Below, in pieces: positions 9,436-17,300 of a stretch of DNA of 64,000 nucleotides. Where the stretch lies: contig NZ_CP065592.1 in assembly GCF_016025255.1 (NCBI RefSeq), positions 1,593,122 to 1,657,121 on the forward strand, written 5' to 3'. The notes under the pieces are model-generated. The model ran no database searches. It was not told where the DNA came from and saw nothing but the letters and a program-made list of their open reading frames with translations. Made by a program: the position numbers and the translations under genes. This stretch comes from Sphingosinicella flava. Lineage in GTDB: Bacteria > Pseudomonadota > Alphaproteobacteria > Sphingomonadales > Sphingomonadaceae. Numbering within the stretch: position 1 is the stretch's first letter; each line of letters opens with the position of its first letter.

Positions 9436-10521
9436 TTAAGGAACGCCGATCGCCGAAAAGCGGAACAGGATCAGGTTCCGGTAAGTCTGGCCGGGCTCGA
9501 GCCGCACCGAGCCGAATTCCGGACGGTTCGGCGTATCGGGAAACATTTGCGGTTCCAGCGCGATCGCGTCGCCCTGGCGGTAGAGCTTGCCGCCCTTGCC
9601 GACAATTGTCCCGTCCAGGAAATTGCCGGAATAGAATTGCAGGCCGGGCTGGGTCGAGAGCACTTCCAGAACACGTCCCGATTTCGGTTCCTCGACCCGG
9701 GCAAGGAGCCGCGGCGCCGCGGCGATATGGCGATCGACCACCCAATTATGGTCGTAGCCGCGCCCAAAGCGGATTTGTTCGTCCGATGCATCGCGGACGC
9801 GCGCGCCGACGGCGATGGGCTTGCGGAAATCGAACGCCGTTCCGCCGACCAGGCGGAATTCGCCGGTGGGAATGGCGGTGGCGTCGGTCGGCAGATAATG
9901 ATCGGCGGGAATGGTGAGCAGATGCCCCATCGCGCCATCCGCCGATCCTTCGCCCGCGAGATTCCAATAAGCATGGTTGGACAGGTTGACGATCGTCGTC
10001 CTGTCGGTGGTCGCGCCATAGTCGACGGCGAGAACATTGTTTTCGTCCAGCGAATAAGTCGCCGTGACAGTGAGCGTACCGGGATAGCCCTGATCGCCGT
10101 CCGGGCTGACATGGCGCAGGGTCACGCTTTGCCGCGCGCCCCGCGTCACGGAGATTATCGTCCAGAGCGCCTTGTCGAAACCCGTGGTGCCGCCGTGCAG
10201 CGAATTGGGGCCGTTGTTGACGGGCAGGAGGAAGGGCTTCCCGTCGAGCGTGAAGCGGCCCTGGGCGATGCGATTGGCGACGCGGCCGACGGTCGCGCCG
10301 AAATATTCGGAGCCGGCGAGATAGCCGTCGAGGGTCGGATAGCCCAGGGCGACGTCCGCTTTGCCGCCGTCGCGGTCCGGCACGATGACGGACTGAATGG
10401 CCGCGCCAAAGGTGATGATGCGGACCTCGACGCCATTGCCGTTGGTGAGCGTGACCGCTTCCACGACCCGCCCGTCCGGCAGCTTTCCGAATGCGGCGCG
10501 CCTCACATCCGCAGCTTTCAT
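9436..10521 (-). CDS. galM: Aldose 1-epimerase (galactose mutarotase)
   Basis: GalM interconverts the alpha and beta anomers of galactose, supplying the beta anomer to galactose dehydrogenase. The 361-residue beta-sandwich shows ITFGAAIQSVIVPDR, then GATVGRVANRIAQGRF, the catalytic-His segment NLSNHAYWNL, and a DHNWVVD stretch. No signal peptide is evident, so it is probably cytoplasmic. ATG 10521 follows a good GGAAGGA site; 67 upstream in-frame codons overlap the neighbouring lactonase gene and look unrelated. It is 52 bases downstream of the lactonase, probably in one transcript. Confidence 0.92.
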   Translation of the reverse strand: MKAADVRRAAFGKLPDGRVVEAVTLTNGNGVEVRIITFGAAIQSVIVPDRDGGKADVALGYPTLDGYLAGSEYFGATVGRVANRIAQGRFTLDGKPFLLPVNNGPNSLHGGTTGFDKALWTIISVTRGARQSVTLRHVSPDGDQGYPGTLTVTATYSLDENNVLAVDYGATTDRTTIVNLSNHAYWNLAGEGSADGAMGHLLTIPADHYLPTDATAIPTGEFRLVGGTAFDFRKPIAVGARVRDASDEQIRFGRGYDHNWVVDRHIAAAPRLLARVEEPKSGRVLEVLSTQPGLQFYSGNFLDGTIVGKGGKLYRQGDAIALEPQMFPDTPNRPEFGSVRLEPGQTYRNLILFRFSAIGVP

Positions 10522-10573
10522 TCCGGATCCTTCCTTCCAAACCGATGGGCCATGGGGCGCAGTTTTTCGCCTT

Positions 10574-11461
10574 TCAGCCCTGGAACGGCATGTCGGCCAG
10601 TCCGGTTGCGCCGGGCTTCCATGAAAAGAGCCCGCCCGCTTGCGGTTGCCCGGCCAGGTCTTCCGCCGATAATCCGATGCGCGCCGACGTGACGAACAGG
10701 CGGTCCAGGCCCTCGCCGCCAAAGGCGCAACTGGTCGGCCGCTGCACCGGAAGCGCGATCGTCGCCATCACGTCTCCCCCCGGCGACAGGCGGCGGACGC
10801 ACCAGCCATCCCAAAAGGCGATCCACAAACAACCTTGCGCATCGACGGTCATGCCATCGGGATAGCCGTCGCCCTCCCCGAAGCGGGCCAGGACGCGCCG
10901 CTCCCCCGGCTCGCCGCGATCGTCGAGATCGAACGCATAGACGATCTGCCGCGCGGAATCGGTATGGTAGAGGATGCGTCCATCCCCGCTGAAGGCCGGG
11001 CCGTTGGTGACGCGATACCCCTCGTCATGGCGGTGGACGCGGAGATCGGGATCGAGCCGGTATAGCGCGCCCGAAGCCTGGGTTTCGGAATCGTCCATCG
11101 TGCCCGCCCAGAAGCGGCCCCTCCGGTCGGCCTTGCCGTCGTTGAAGCGGTTGCCGGGAAGGTCCGGCTCCACCTCGCCCAGAAATTCGAAAGACCCTTT
11201 TTCCGGGTCGAAGAAGGCGAAGCCGCGATAAGTGGCCGCGACGAAGCCGCCGCCTTGCCGCGGCGCGAGCGAGCAAATGGGTACAGGCGGCGTCCATTGC
11301 GTCGTCGCGCCGCTGCCGATGTCGAGCCGGAGCAGCAGACCCCCTTTGATATCCACCCAGTAAAGCGCATCCTCCCGCTCTACCCAGACCGGGCCCTCGC
11401 CAAGCAGGGAGCGGCAGTCCGAAACGCAAATGGGCGTCGCGCCGTTTTGGTGATCAGCCAT
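10574..11461 (-). CDS. SMP-30/gluconolactonase-family sugar lactonase (probable galactonolactonase)
   Basis: This 295-residue six-bladed beta-propeller hydrolyses sugar-acid lactones using a bound divalent metal. Family landmarks are LLGEGPVWVEREDALYWVDI (metal Glu in GEGP), GNRFNDGKADRRGRFWAGTM (metal-site Asn), VTNGPAFSGDG and GDGYPDGMTVDAQG (metal Asp). In this cluster the natural substrate is galactonolactone formed by the dehydrogenase, which would complete steps one and two of the pathway; that is inference from context. The galactonate dehydratase needed next is not in the window. Confidence 0.88.
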   Translation of the reverse strand: MADHQNGATPICVSDCRSLLGEGPVWVEREDALYWVDIKGGLLLRLDIGSGATTQWTPPVPICSLAPRQGGGFVAATYRGFAFFDPEKGSFEFLGEVEPDLPGNRFNDGKADRRGRFWAGTMDDSETQASGALYRLDPDLRVHRHDEGYRVTNGPAFSGDGRILYHTDSARQIVYAFDLDDRGEPGERRVLARFGEGDGYPDGMTVDAQGCLWIAFWDGWCVRRLSPGGDVMATIALPVQRPTSCAFGGEGLDRLFVTSARIGLSAEDLAGQPQAGGLFSWKPGATGLADMPFQG

Positions 11462-11596
11462 CCGCCCTTTTCCTCACGCCTTAGCCTCGATCGCCCGGCG
11501 AAATTCGCCGATATGCTTCAAGGCTCTGTCTTCCATGACAAAAAGATTGGGAAGCGGGCAAGCGGTGAGTGAGCGCTGCCGTCAGGCAGGGCGTTC

Positions 11597-11624
11597 GGGC
11601 GCCGCGAGGACGATCGCGGCGCCC
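11597..11624 (-). terminator. Hairpin downstream of the FAS1 lipoprotein gene
   Basis: An 11-bp perfect GC-rich stem (GGGCGCCGCGA / TCGCGGCGCCC) with a 6-base loop starts 18 bases after the FAS1 stop on the minus strand. There is no T-run, so efficiency is uncertain. Confidence 0.55.
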
Positions 11625-11642
11625 GCCGGGCCGAAACAGGGA

Positions 11643-12230
11643 TCAGCCCGGAAGTGAAACCGCATCGGTGACGTGGATGACGCCGTTCAACTGCAGCACG
11701 TCCGCCTGGGTGACATGGGCCATGCCGCCCTTCGCATCGACCAGCATGATCCGGTCGCCCATCATGCGCGCGGTCAACGTGCCGCCCTGGACGGTCGTGA
11801 GGCTGGCCTGGCCGCCGCCTGCCCGGATGCGGGACATGAGGTCGGCGGCGGTCAGCCGCCCGGCAACGACATGATAGGTCAGCACGGACTGCAGCATCGC
11901 CTGGTTCTGCGGCTGCAGGAGAGTATCCACCGTTCCCGCCGGCAATTTGGCGAAGGCATCGTTGGTGGGGGCGAAGACCGTGAACGGCCCCGCGCCCGAC
12001 AAGGTATCGACGAGGCCCGCCGCCTTGACCGCGGCGACGAGGGTGGTGTGATCCTGCGAATTGACGGCATTCTGCACGATCGTGCGATTGGCATACATCG
12101 GCGCGCCGCCGACGGTGACCACGCCGTCCATATCGCCTGCGGCATAGGCGCCGCCGCCGGTGGTCATGCAGGCGGAGAGCGAAAGGCCGAGCGCGGCGAT
12201 GACCGCTGTGGAACGGAGGAAGTTTTTCAT
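11643..12230 (-). CDS. FAS1 (fasciclin) domain lipoprotein
   Basis: This 195-residue protein begins with a lipoprotein signal, MKNFLRSTAVIAALGLSLSAC, with the lipobox Cys at about residue 21. A single FAS1 domain follows, with NAVNSQDHTTLVAAVKAAGL, the FTVFAPTNDAFAKLP box and the YHVVAG segment (H-box), ending in NGVIHVTDAVSLP. FAS1 domains mediate adhesion or ligand binding at the cell surface. ATG 12230 is preferred because AAGGGA lies six bases upstream; in-frame ATGs at 12248 and 12257 add nine residues. It lies 83 bases below the anti-sigma gene and has its own ECF-type promoter candidate. FAS1 proteins MPT70/MPT83 are targets of SigK/RskA in mycobacteria. Confidence 0.9.
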   Translation of the reverse strand: MKNFLRSTAVIAALGLSLSACMTTGGGAYAAGDMDGVVTVGGAPMYANRTIVQNAVNSQDHTTLVAAVKAAGLVDTLSGAGPFTVFAPTNDAFAKLPAGTVDTLLQPQNQAMLQSVLTYHVVAGRLTAADLMSRIRAGGGQASLTTVQGGTLTARMMGDRIMLVDAKGGMAHVTQADVLQLNGVIHVTDAVSLPG

Positions 12231-12273
12231 TTTTGGTCCCTTGTTCATGGCAACCATCGTCGAGGTTGCGATG

Positions 12274-12304
12274 AAGATACGGACCGAACCGTAAAACGGA
12301 TGCA
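12274..12304 (-). promoter_or_regulatory. Candidate ECF sigma promoter for the FAS1 gene
   Basis: On the minus strand TGCATCC (12304-12298), a 16-base spacer, then CGTATCTT (12281-12274) lie about 44 bases before the FAS1 ATG. Almost the same pair (15-base spacer) precedes msrB at 13732-13761, including the preceding GGY bases. Confidence 0.55.
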
Positions 12305-12313
12305 GCCTGGTGC

Positions 12314-13036
12314 CTAAACGCGCACGAGCTTGCCGGAAGCCACGACCGGCCCGGTCGGCTGCCCGGTCGGGGAGCCGCCCACGGGCTCCACCGAAATCGC
12401 GATCGTCGCGTCGGGCCTGAATCCCGCCTTGACCGGCACCGGCACCCGGATGCGATGCGGCGACGTGGAAGCGATAAGGCCAAGCGATCGGGGCGTTCCG
12501 GAAGCCGGAATCAGCCAGAGTTGATGATCGTGGCCGGGGGCGGGCGTCGCGACGGCCGGGCTGACCAGAAGCGTGCCGTCGTCCGGATCATAAGAGACGA
12601 TGAAGGCGGCGCTTCGATCCTGCGCGGCGACGTTCGCAACCAAGGCGGGCTGGTTTGGCGGGGGCTGAACCGCCGTATCGCGCTGGAAAAGACCGGTGCC
12701 GAGAACGATCAGCAAGGAAGCGGCCACCGCCGAAACCGCGGCGGAATAGGCCTTCCAGCGGTTGATGCGCCGTTCGAAGCGATGGATGACGGCGCTTTCG
12801 GTCCGAAGAGGAGGGAGCGAAGCCTCGATCCTGGGCAAAAGCCCTGCAGGGGGCTCCACCGCGTCGATATCGTCGATCAGCGGCGACAGGGTCTCCTGCC
12901 ACTCCGCCACGAGCGCGGCGAAGGCGGCGTCGGACGCGATCAGCATTTCCGCACGCGCGCGATCCGCGCCGTCGAGCACGCCGAGAGCATATTCGGCGGC
13001 GAGCAGATTCCGATCCTGATCCGGCGCAAGGCTCAT
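12314..13036 (-). CDS. Anti-sigma factor, RskA-type
   Basis: The 240-residue single-pass membrane protein would hold the partner ECF sigma factor at the inner membrane. Residues 1-95 form the cytoplasmic anti-sigma domain (LLAAEYALGVLDGADRARAE, WQETLSPLIDDI). A hydrophobic helix follows at about 100-116 (AVSAVAASLLIVLGTGLF). The periplasmic part carries the RskA C-terminal signature (FIVSYDPDDGTLLVSP, DHQLWLIPASGTPRSLGL). The start overlaps the sigma stop (ATGA), fixing the ATG at 13036. Release is expected to need regulated proteolysis, as in the SigK-RskA system of mycobacteria. Confidence 0.93.
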   Translation of the reverse strand: MSLAPDQDRNLLAAEYALGVLDGADRARAEMLIASDAAFAALVAEWQETLSPLIDDIDAVEPPAGLLPRIEASLPPLRTESAVIHRFERRINRWKAYSAAVSAVAASLLIVLGTGLFQRDTAVQPPPNQPALVANVAAQDRSAAFIVSYDPDDGTLLVSPAVATPAPGHDHQLWLIPASGTPRSLGLIASTSPHRIRVPVPVKAGFRPDATIAISVEPVGGSPTGQPTGPVVASGKLVRV

Positions 13037-13608
13037 TGTTGAAGGCACTCCTTCAGGCTGATGAGCCCGCGCCTGATCCAGCTTTTCACGGTGCCGAGCG
13101 GAATGCCCTTGCGCGCGGCCAGTTCGGCATAGCTGAAGCCCATGTAAAAGGCTTCGCGGATCGCCCCGCGCTGCTGGTCCTGCAGGGTGCCGAGGCAATG
13201 CGTCAGCCGCCGGCGATCCTCGCCGGCTTCCAATATGGCCAATGCCGAGGCGCCGGGATCCGCGACATCCAGGGCCTCGCGGTCCAAGGCCTCCGCCGGC
13301 TTTCTGCCGCGGGCCCGGACCCGGTCGATCGCCCGGTTGCGCGCAAGCGATGCAAGCCAGGTGATCGGGCTCGAGCGCCCGGGATCAAACCCGCCCGCTT
13401 TTTGCCAGACACTCACATATACGTCCTGCAACACGTCCTCGGCCTCGCTCCTGTCCGCCAAGATACGCAGGCAGATGCCAAACAGCTTCGCGGACGTTTT
13501 GGCATAGACTTCCGCGAAGGCGGCGCGATCGCCGTTGCGGACCTTCACAAGCGTTTGTGCCAGCCGCGCGCGATCCGCACTCTTCCTCGACTGATCCGCC
13601 CCTTGCAT
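13033..13608 (-). CDS. ECF RNA polymerase sigma factor, SigK-like
   Basis: This 191-residue group 4 sigma factor has region 2 (AFAEVYAKTSAKLFGICLRI, SEAEDVLQDVYVSVWQKAG) and region 4 (YMGFSYAELAARKGIPLGTVKSWIRRGL), joined by a short acidic linker. It is cotranslated with the RskA-type anti-sigma gene. The gene order sigma, anti-sigma, FAS1 protein is that of the SigK group. The ATG at 13608 starts MQGADQSRKSAD. No copy of the FAS1/msrB promoter motif was found in the 170 bases upstream, so autoregulation through that motif is not supported. Confidence 0.93.
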   Translation of the reverse strand: MQGADQSRKSADRARLAQTLVKVRNGDRAAFAEVYAKTSAKLFGICLRILADRSEAEDVLQDVYVSVWQKAGGFDPGRSSPITWLASLARNRAIDRVRARGRKPAEALDREALDVADPGASALAILEAGEDRRRLTHCLGTLQDQQRGAIREAFYMGFSYAELAARKGIPLGTVKSWIRRGLISLKECLQQ

Positions 13609-13731
13609 CCGGTGAGATTCGCATGCTTCGCATCATCCGGCAAGCATTACGAAGAACGCCTCTGCCGGACATCCGCATCCCCTTCGCGCCCTGCGTTGCC
13701 CGCTTCTGAAAATCCCTGCGTTGAAACCGGT

Positions 13732-13761
13732 TGCATCCAATCCGGCGGCGGGGCGTATCTT
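13732..13761 (+). promoter_or_regulatory. Candidate ECF sigma promoter for msrB
   Basis: TGCATCC (13732-13738), a 15-base spacer and CGTATCTT (13754-13761) lie 19 bases upstream of the msrB ATG. The match to the FAS1 promoter candidate covers both boxes and suggests that one sigma factor drives both genes. Confidence 0.55.
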
Positions 13762-13780
13762 GGGGCAGCAAAGGATTGGC

Positions 13781-14266
13781 ATGATGACGATCTCCAGTTT
13801 CGACAGGCGCCGGTTCATGGGCTGCGCGATTTCGGCTCTCGCCTTGTTCGCCCGGGCGCCCGCAAAAGCCGCCGCCCGCTTCGAAGTCGTCAGGACCGAG
13901 CAGGAGTGGCGCCGCCGCCTGGGCCCGCAACGCTTCGCCGTGCTGAGGCAGGCGGGCACCGAACGGCCCGGCTCCAGCCCGCTCAACCGGGAAAAACGCC
14001 GGGGCACCTTCGCGTGCGCAGGCTGCGGACTGCCGCTTTTTTCATCGGCGGCCAAGTTCGACAGCGGCACGGGCTGGCCGAGTTTCTATCGCGCCCTGAC
14101 CAATGCCGTCGTGACGAAAAGCGACCGATCGATGCTGGCCCCGCGCACCGAAGTGCTCTGCCGCCGTTGCGGCGGACATTTGGGGCATGTTTTCAACGAT
14201 GGGCCCAAGCCGACCGGGCTGCGCTATTGCATGAACGGCCTCGCGCTGAATTTCCGTCCGGCCTGA
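13781..14266 (+). CDS. msrB: Peptide-methionine (R)-S-oxide reductase MsrB, Tat-exported
   Basis: MsrB reduces the R form of methionine sulfoxide in proteins. The 161-residue protein opens with a twin-arginine signal (SSFDRRRFMGCAISALALFA, ending near AKAA), so it should work folded in the periplasm. The MsrB core is complete: zinc-binding CAGCG and CRRCGGHLGH, the GTGWPSF loop, and catalytic Cys in RYCMNGLALNF. ATG 13781 follows AAGGA; a second ATG is at 13784, and 20 in-frame codons upstream overlap the promoter candidate. It is divergent from the ECF sigma gene. Confidence 0.93.
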   Translation: MMTISSFDRRRFMGCAISALALFARAPAKAAARFEVVRTEQEWRRRLGPQRFAVLRQAGTERPGSSPLNREKRRGTFACAGCGLPLFSSAAKFDSGTGWPSFYRALTNAVVTKSDRSMLAPRTEVLCRRCGGHLGHVFNDGPKPTGLRYCMNGLALNFRPA

Positions 14267-14302
14267 CGGCAGGCTTCCTGACGCATCAGGAAGCCTGCCG
14301 TC
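14265..14302. terminator. Perfect inverted repeat between msrB and the adhesin gene
   Basis: A 17-bp perfect stem (GACGGCAGGCTTCCTGA and its complement) with a four-base loop begins inside the msrB stop codon and ends four bases before the convergent adhesin stop. It is placed to serve as a bidirectional terminator. Confidence 0.8.
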
Positions 14303-14306
14303 ACCC

Positions 14307-17300
14307 TCATTTCAAGACCGCAAAGGATGCCGGCAGGCCGGTTCCAGGGCTGTGGTCCGCGCCCGCTTGATTAAGGCAGCCCTCTCCATCGTCTCCACTT
14401 GCCGGGCCGCAAGTCTCTTTCTCATCGATGACCAGGGTGGGATCTTCCTTTCGCGCCTCGCCCCATTGTCCGACGGCTGAAAGGAATTCGGAGAAGGATT
14501 CAGCCGACAGGCGCGGCTGTATCACCAAGGAATTGCCCACGAACGAAAGTTCGTAATTGGCCGAGGCCGCGAGGCTTCCCTGGCCGATGGCATAAGAGCC
14601 CGGAATCTCTCCGGCAGCGCGGCTCAACGCACCCGTCAGGCCATCCCCGGCGGCCAGGGATCCGGCGCTTATCTGATAAGTCAGCACCGGATCCGGTTGT
14701 CCTTGCAGGCGGCTTTGCGGATCGGCGGTCACGGTGATGGCGCGCCGCAAGATGGCCGCTATCGCGGTGGCCGGAAGCGCCAGCACATAATTGCCCGCGT
14801 CAGACCCGGCGAGCGCCGCCCCGTTGACGGAAACCGTCTTGCCTGTTCCGGCATTGCGATCGGCGAAGGCGAAACTTGCGGAAGCGGAGACGTGGTCGCC
14901 GGCAACGACGCCATCGATCGCGACGCTGCCGTTCGCGGCGGTCGTGCCGTCATAGACCTTGTCTTGCACGACCGCCGTGCCGGAAATCCTTCTCCGCAGG
15001 ATATCGGCCAAAGCGGGCGCCGGAAGCGTCAGGGTGTAATTGCCAGCATCCGTTCCGCTCAAGGCGGCATTGGTTATGGTGACCGTCTTACCCGTTCCGG
15101 CATTCTTGTCGGCGAAGGCAAAGGTGCCGCCGGCGGTTACCGTGTCGCCGGCCACCACGCCGTCGAGGGCGATCGTGCCTGTGGCGGCGGTTGTGCCGTC
15201 ATAGGTCTTGCTGTTGGCCGTGGCCGTAGCCGTGATCGTCTTCCGGAGAATGTCGGCCAAAGCGGATGTCGGGATCGTCACCGTATAGTTGCCCGCGTCG
15301 GCCCCGCTGATCGTGACATTGCTGACAGCCACGGTCTTCGCTGCGCCGGCATTCCTGTCGGCAAAGGCGAAGGTGCCGCTTGCCGCCACGGAATCGCCCG
15401 CCACGACGCCGTTCAGCGCAAGGCTGCCGGTGGCGGCGATCGTGCCGTCATAGGTCTTGCTGTTCGCGGCGGCGACCGCGAGGATGTCCTTCCGGAGAAT
15501 GTCGGCGACTGCCGTCTGGTCGGCGGAGGTCAGGATGTAATTGCCCGCATCAGCGCCGTTCAGCGCAATATTGCCGACGTTCACCACCTTGCCCGTGCCG
15601 GCATTCTTGTCGGCGAAAGCAAAAGTGCCGGTGGCGCCCACGGTGTTGGCGTCGCCGGCCATCACGCCGTTCAGCGCAAGGCTGCCGGTCGCGCCGGTCG
15701 TGCCGTCATAAGTCTTGCCGTTCGCCGTGGCAGAGACCGTGACCGCTTTCCTTGCAATGTCGGCCGTGGCCGGTGCCTGGAGGGTCACGGTATAGTTTGC
15801 CGCATCCGCGCCGGTCAGGCCTAAACCGGTGACATTCACCGTCTTGCCGACGCCTGCATTCTTGTCGGCGAAGGCGAAGGTGCCGGTGGCGCCCACGGTG
15901 TTGGCGTCGCCCGCCGCCACGCCGTTCAAGGCTAGCGAGCCGGTCGCATCGGTCGTGCCGTCATAGGTCTTGCCGACCGCCGTGGCGATTGCCGTGATCG
16001 CTTTTCTGGCGATGTCGGCCGTCGCCGGCGCCTGCAAGGTTACGATATAGTTGGCTGCATCCGCGCCGGTCAGGCCCAGGCCGGTGACGTTCACGGCCTT
16101 GCCGGTGCCGGCATTCTTGTCGGCAAAGGCGAACGCGCCGGTCGCGCTGACGCTGTCGGTGACGACCGCCCCGTTGAGCGAAAGCCCGCCCGTGGCGGCG
16201 GTCGTGCCGTCATAGGTCTTGTTGCTGACGCTGGCGGTTGCCGTAATCGCTCTTTGGGCGATGTTCCCGGTCACCGGCGCTTGCAAAGTGACGGTATAGT
16301 TGGCCGCATCCGCGCCGGTCAGGCCCAAGCCACTGACGTTCACGGCCTTGCCAATACCGGCCGTCTTGTCGGCGAAGGCCAGGGAGCCGACGGCGCTGAC
16401 CGCATCGGTGACGACGGCGCCGTTCAGCGCAAGGCTGCCGCTCGCACCCGTCGTGCCGTCATAGGTCTTGTCGCTCACCGATCCCGTGACGGTGATGGCT
16501 CTCCTGGCGATATTGGCCTGTGCCGTGGCGGCGCTTGCCACGGTATAATTGCCCGCGTCCGCACCGCTCAGCGTGATGCCGCTCGCGGTCACGATCTTGT
16601 TGTCGGCCGCATGCTTGTCGGCGAAGGTGAAAGCGCCATTGGCCGAAACGGCATCGCCGGTGACGATGCCGCCAAGGGCGATGCTGCCCGTGGCATCGGC
16701 ATTGCCGTCATAGGTCTTGTTGTTGGCCGAGGCGGTCGCGGTGAGCGCCTTGGGCGTGACGGTGATCTGCCCGTTGCCCGCGACCGCGACGGCATAGCCG
16801 TTGAGCCCGGCGAGGCTGCCCGTGGAAATGGCGGTCGCATAAGGGCCACCCGCCACGGAGGCGCGCTCCGCAAGTCCCCCCGACGTGACGACTGGCGCTC
16901 CGGAAAAGGCCATGGCCGCCGTATCGCCCAGGAACGCGCCCGCGACTCCGGGTTGAAGTCCGGAAACCGTATAGAGGGTGGCTGCCCCCGTCAGGTCGGT
17001 GCCATAGACTTTCGTGACGTCGGCGGCAGTGAAGGTGACGGTCGGCTGGAAAGCGAAGACGTAGCGGTTGCCGCTGACGCTTCCCGGCGCGACGGAGCCG
17101 ATATTGCCGTTCCAGATCGCGGTGTTGTTGCTGTTGAGAGCGCCGAACGTGTTGCCTGTAGGCGCCGCGGCGTAGACGACCCAATGGCCGGTCCCATTCG
17201 TGGTGATCGGGTTGATGGAGGCATTGTTGACGAAAGCCGCGTCCGTGGACAGGGCCACGTTCCGGCCGGTCAGCCTGCCCGCTGCGCCGATGGTCAGATT

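Noticed and set aside
12298-13761. A third copy of the FAS1/msrB promoter motif controlling the sigma gene itself
   Set aside because: Neither TGCATCC nor CGTATC was found in the minus-strand orientation in the sigma upstream region.
14735-16765. CRISPR-like regular repeat spacing
   Set aside because: The units are about 254 bp, translate as protein domains in the adhesin frame, and lack short repeat/unique spacer structure.
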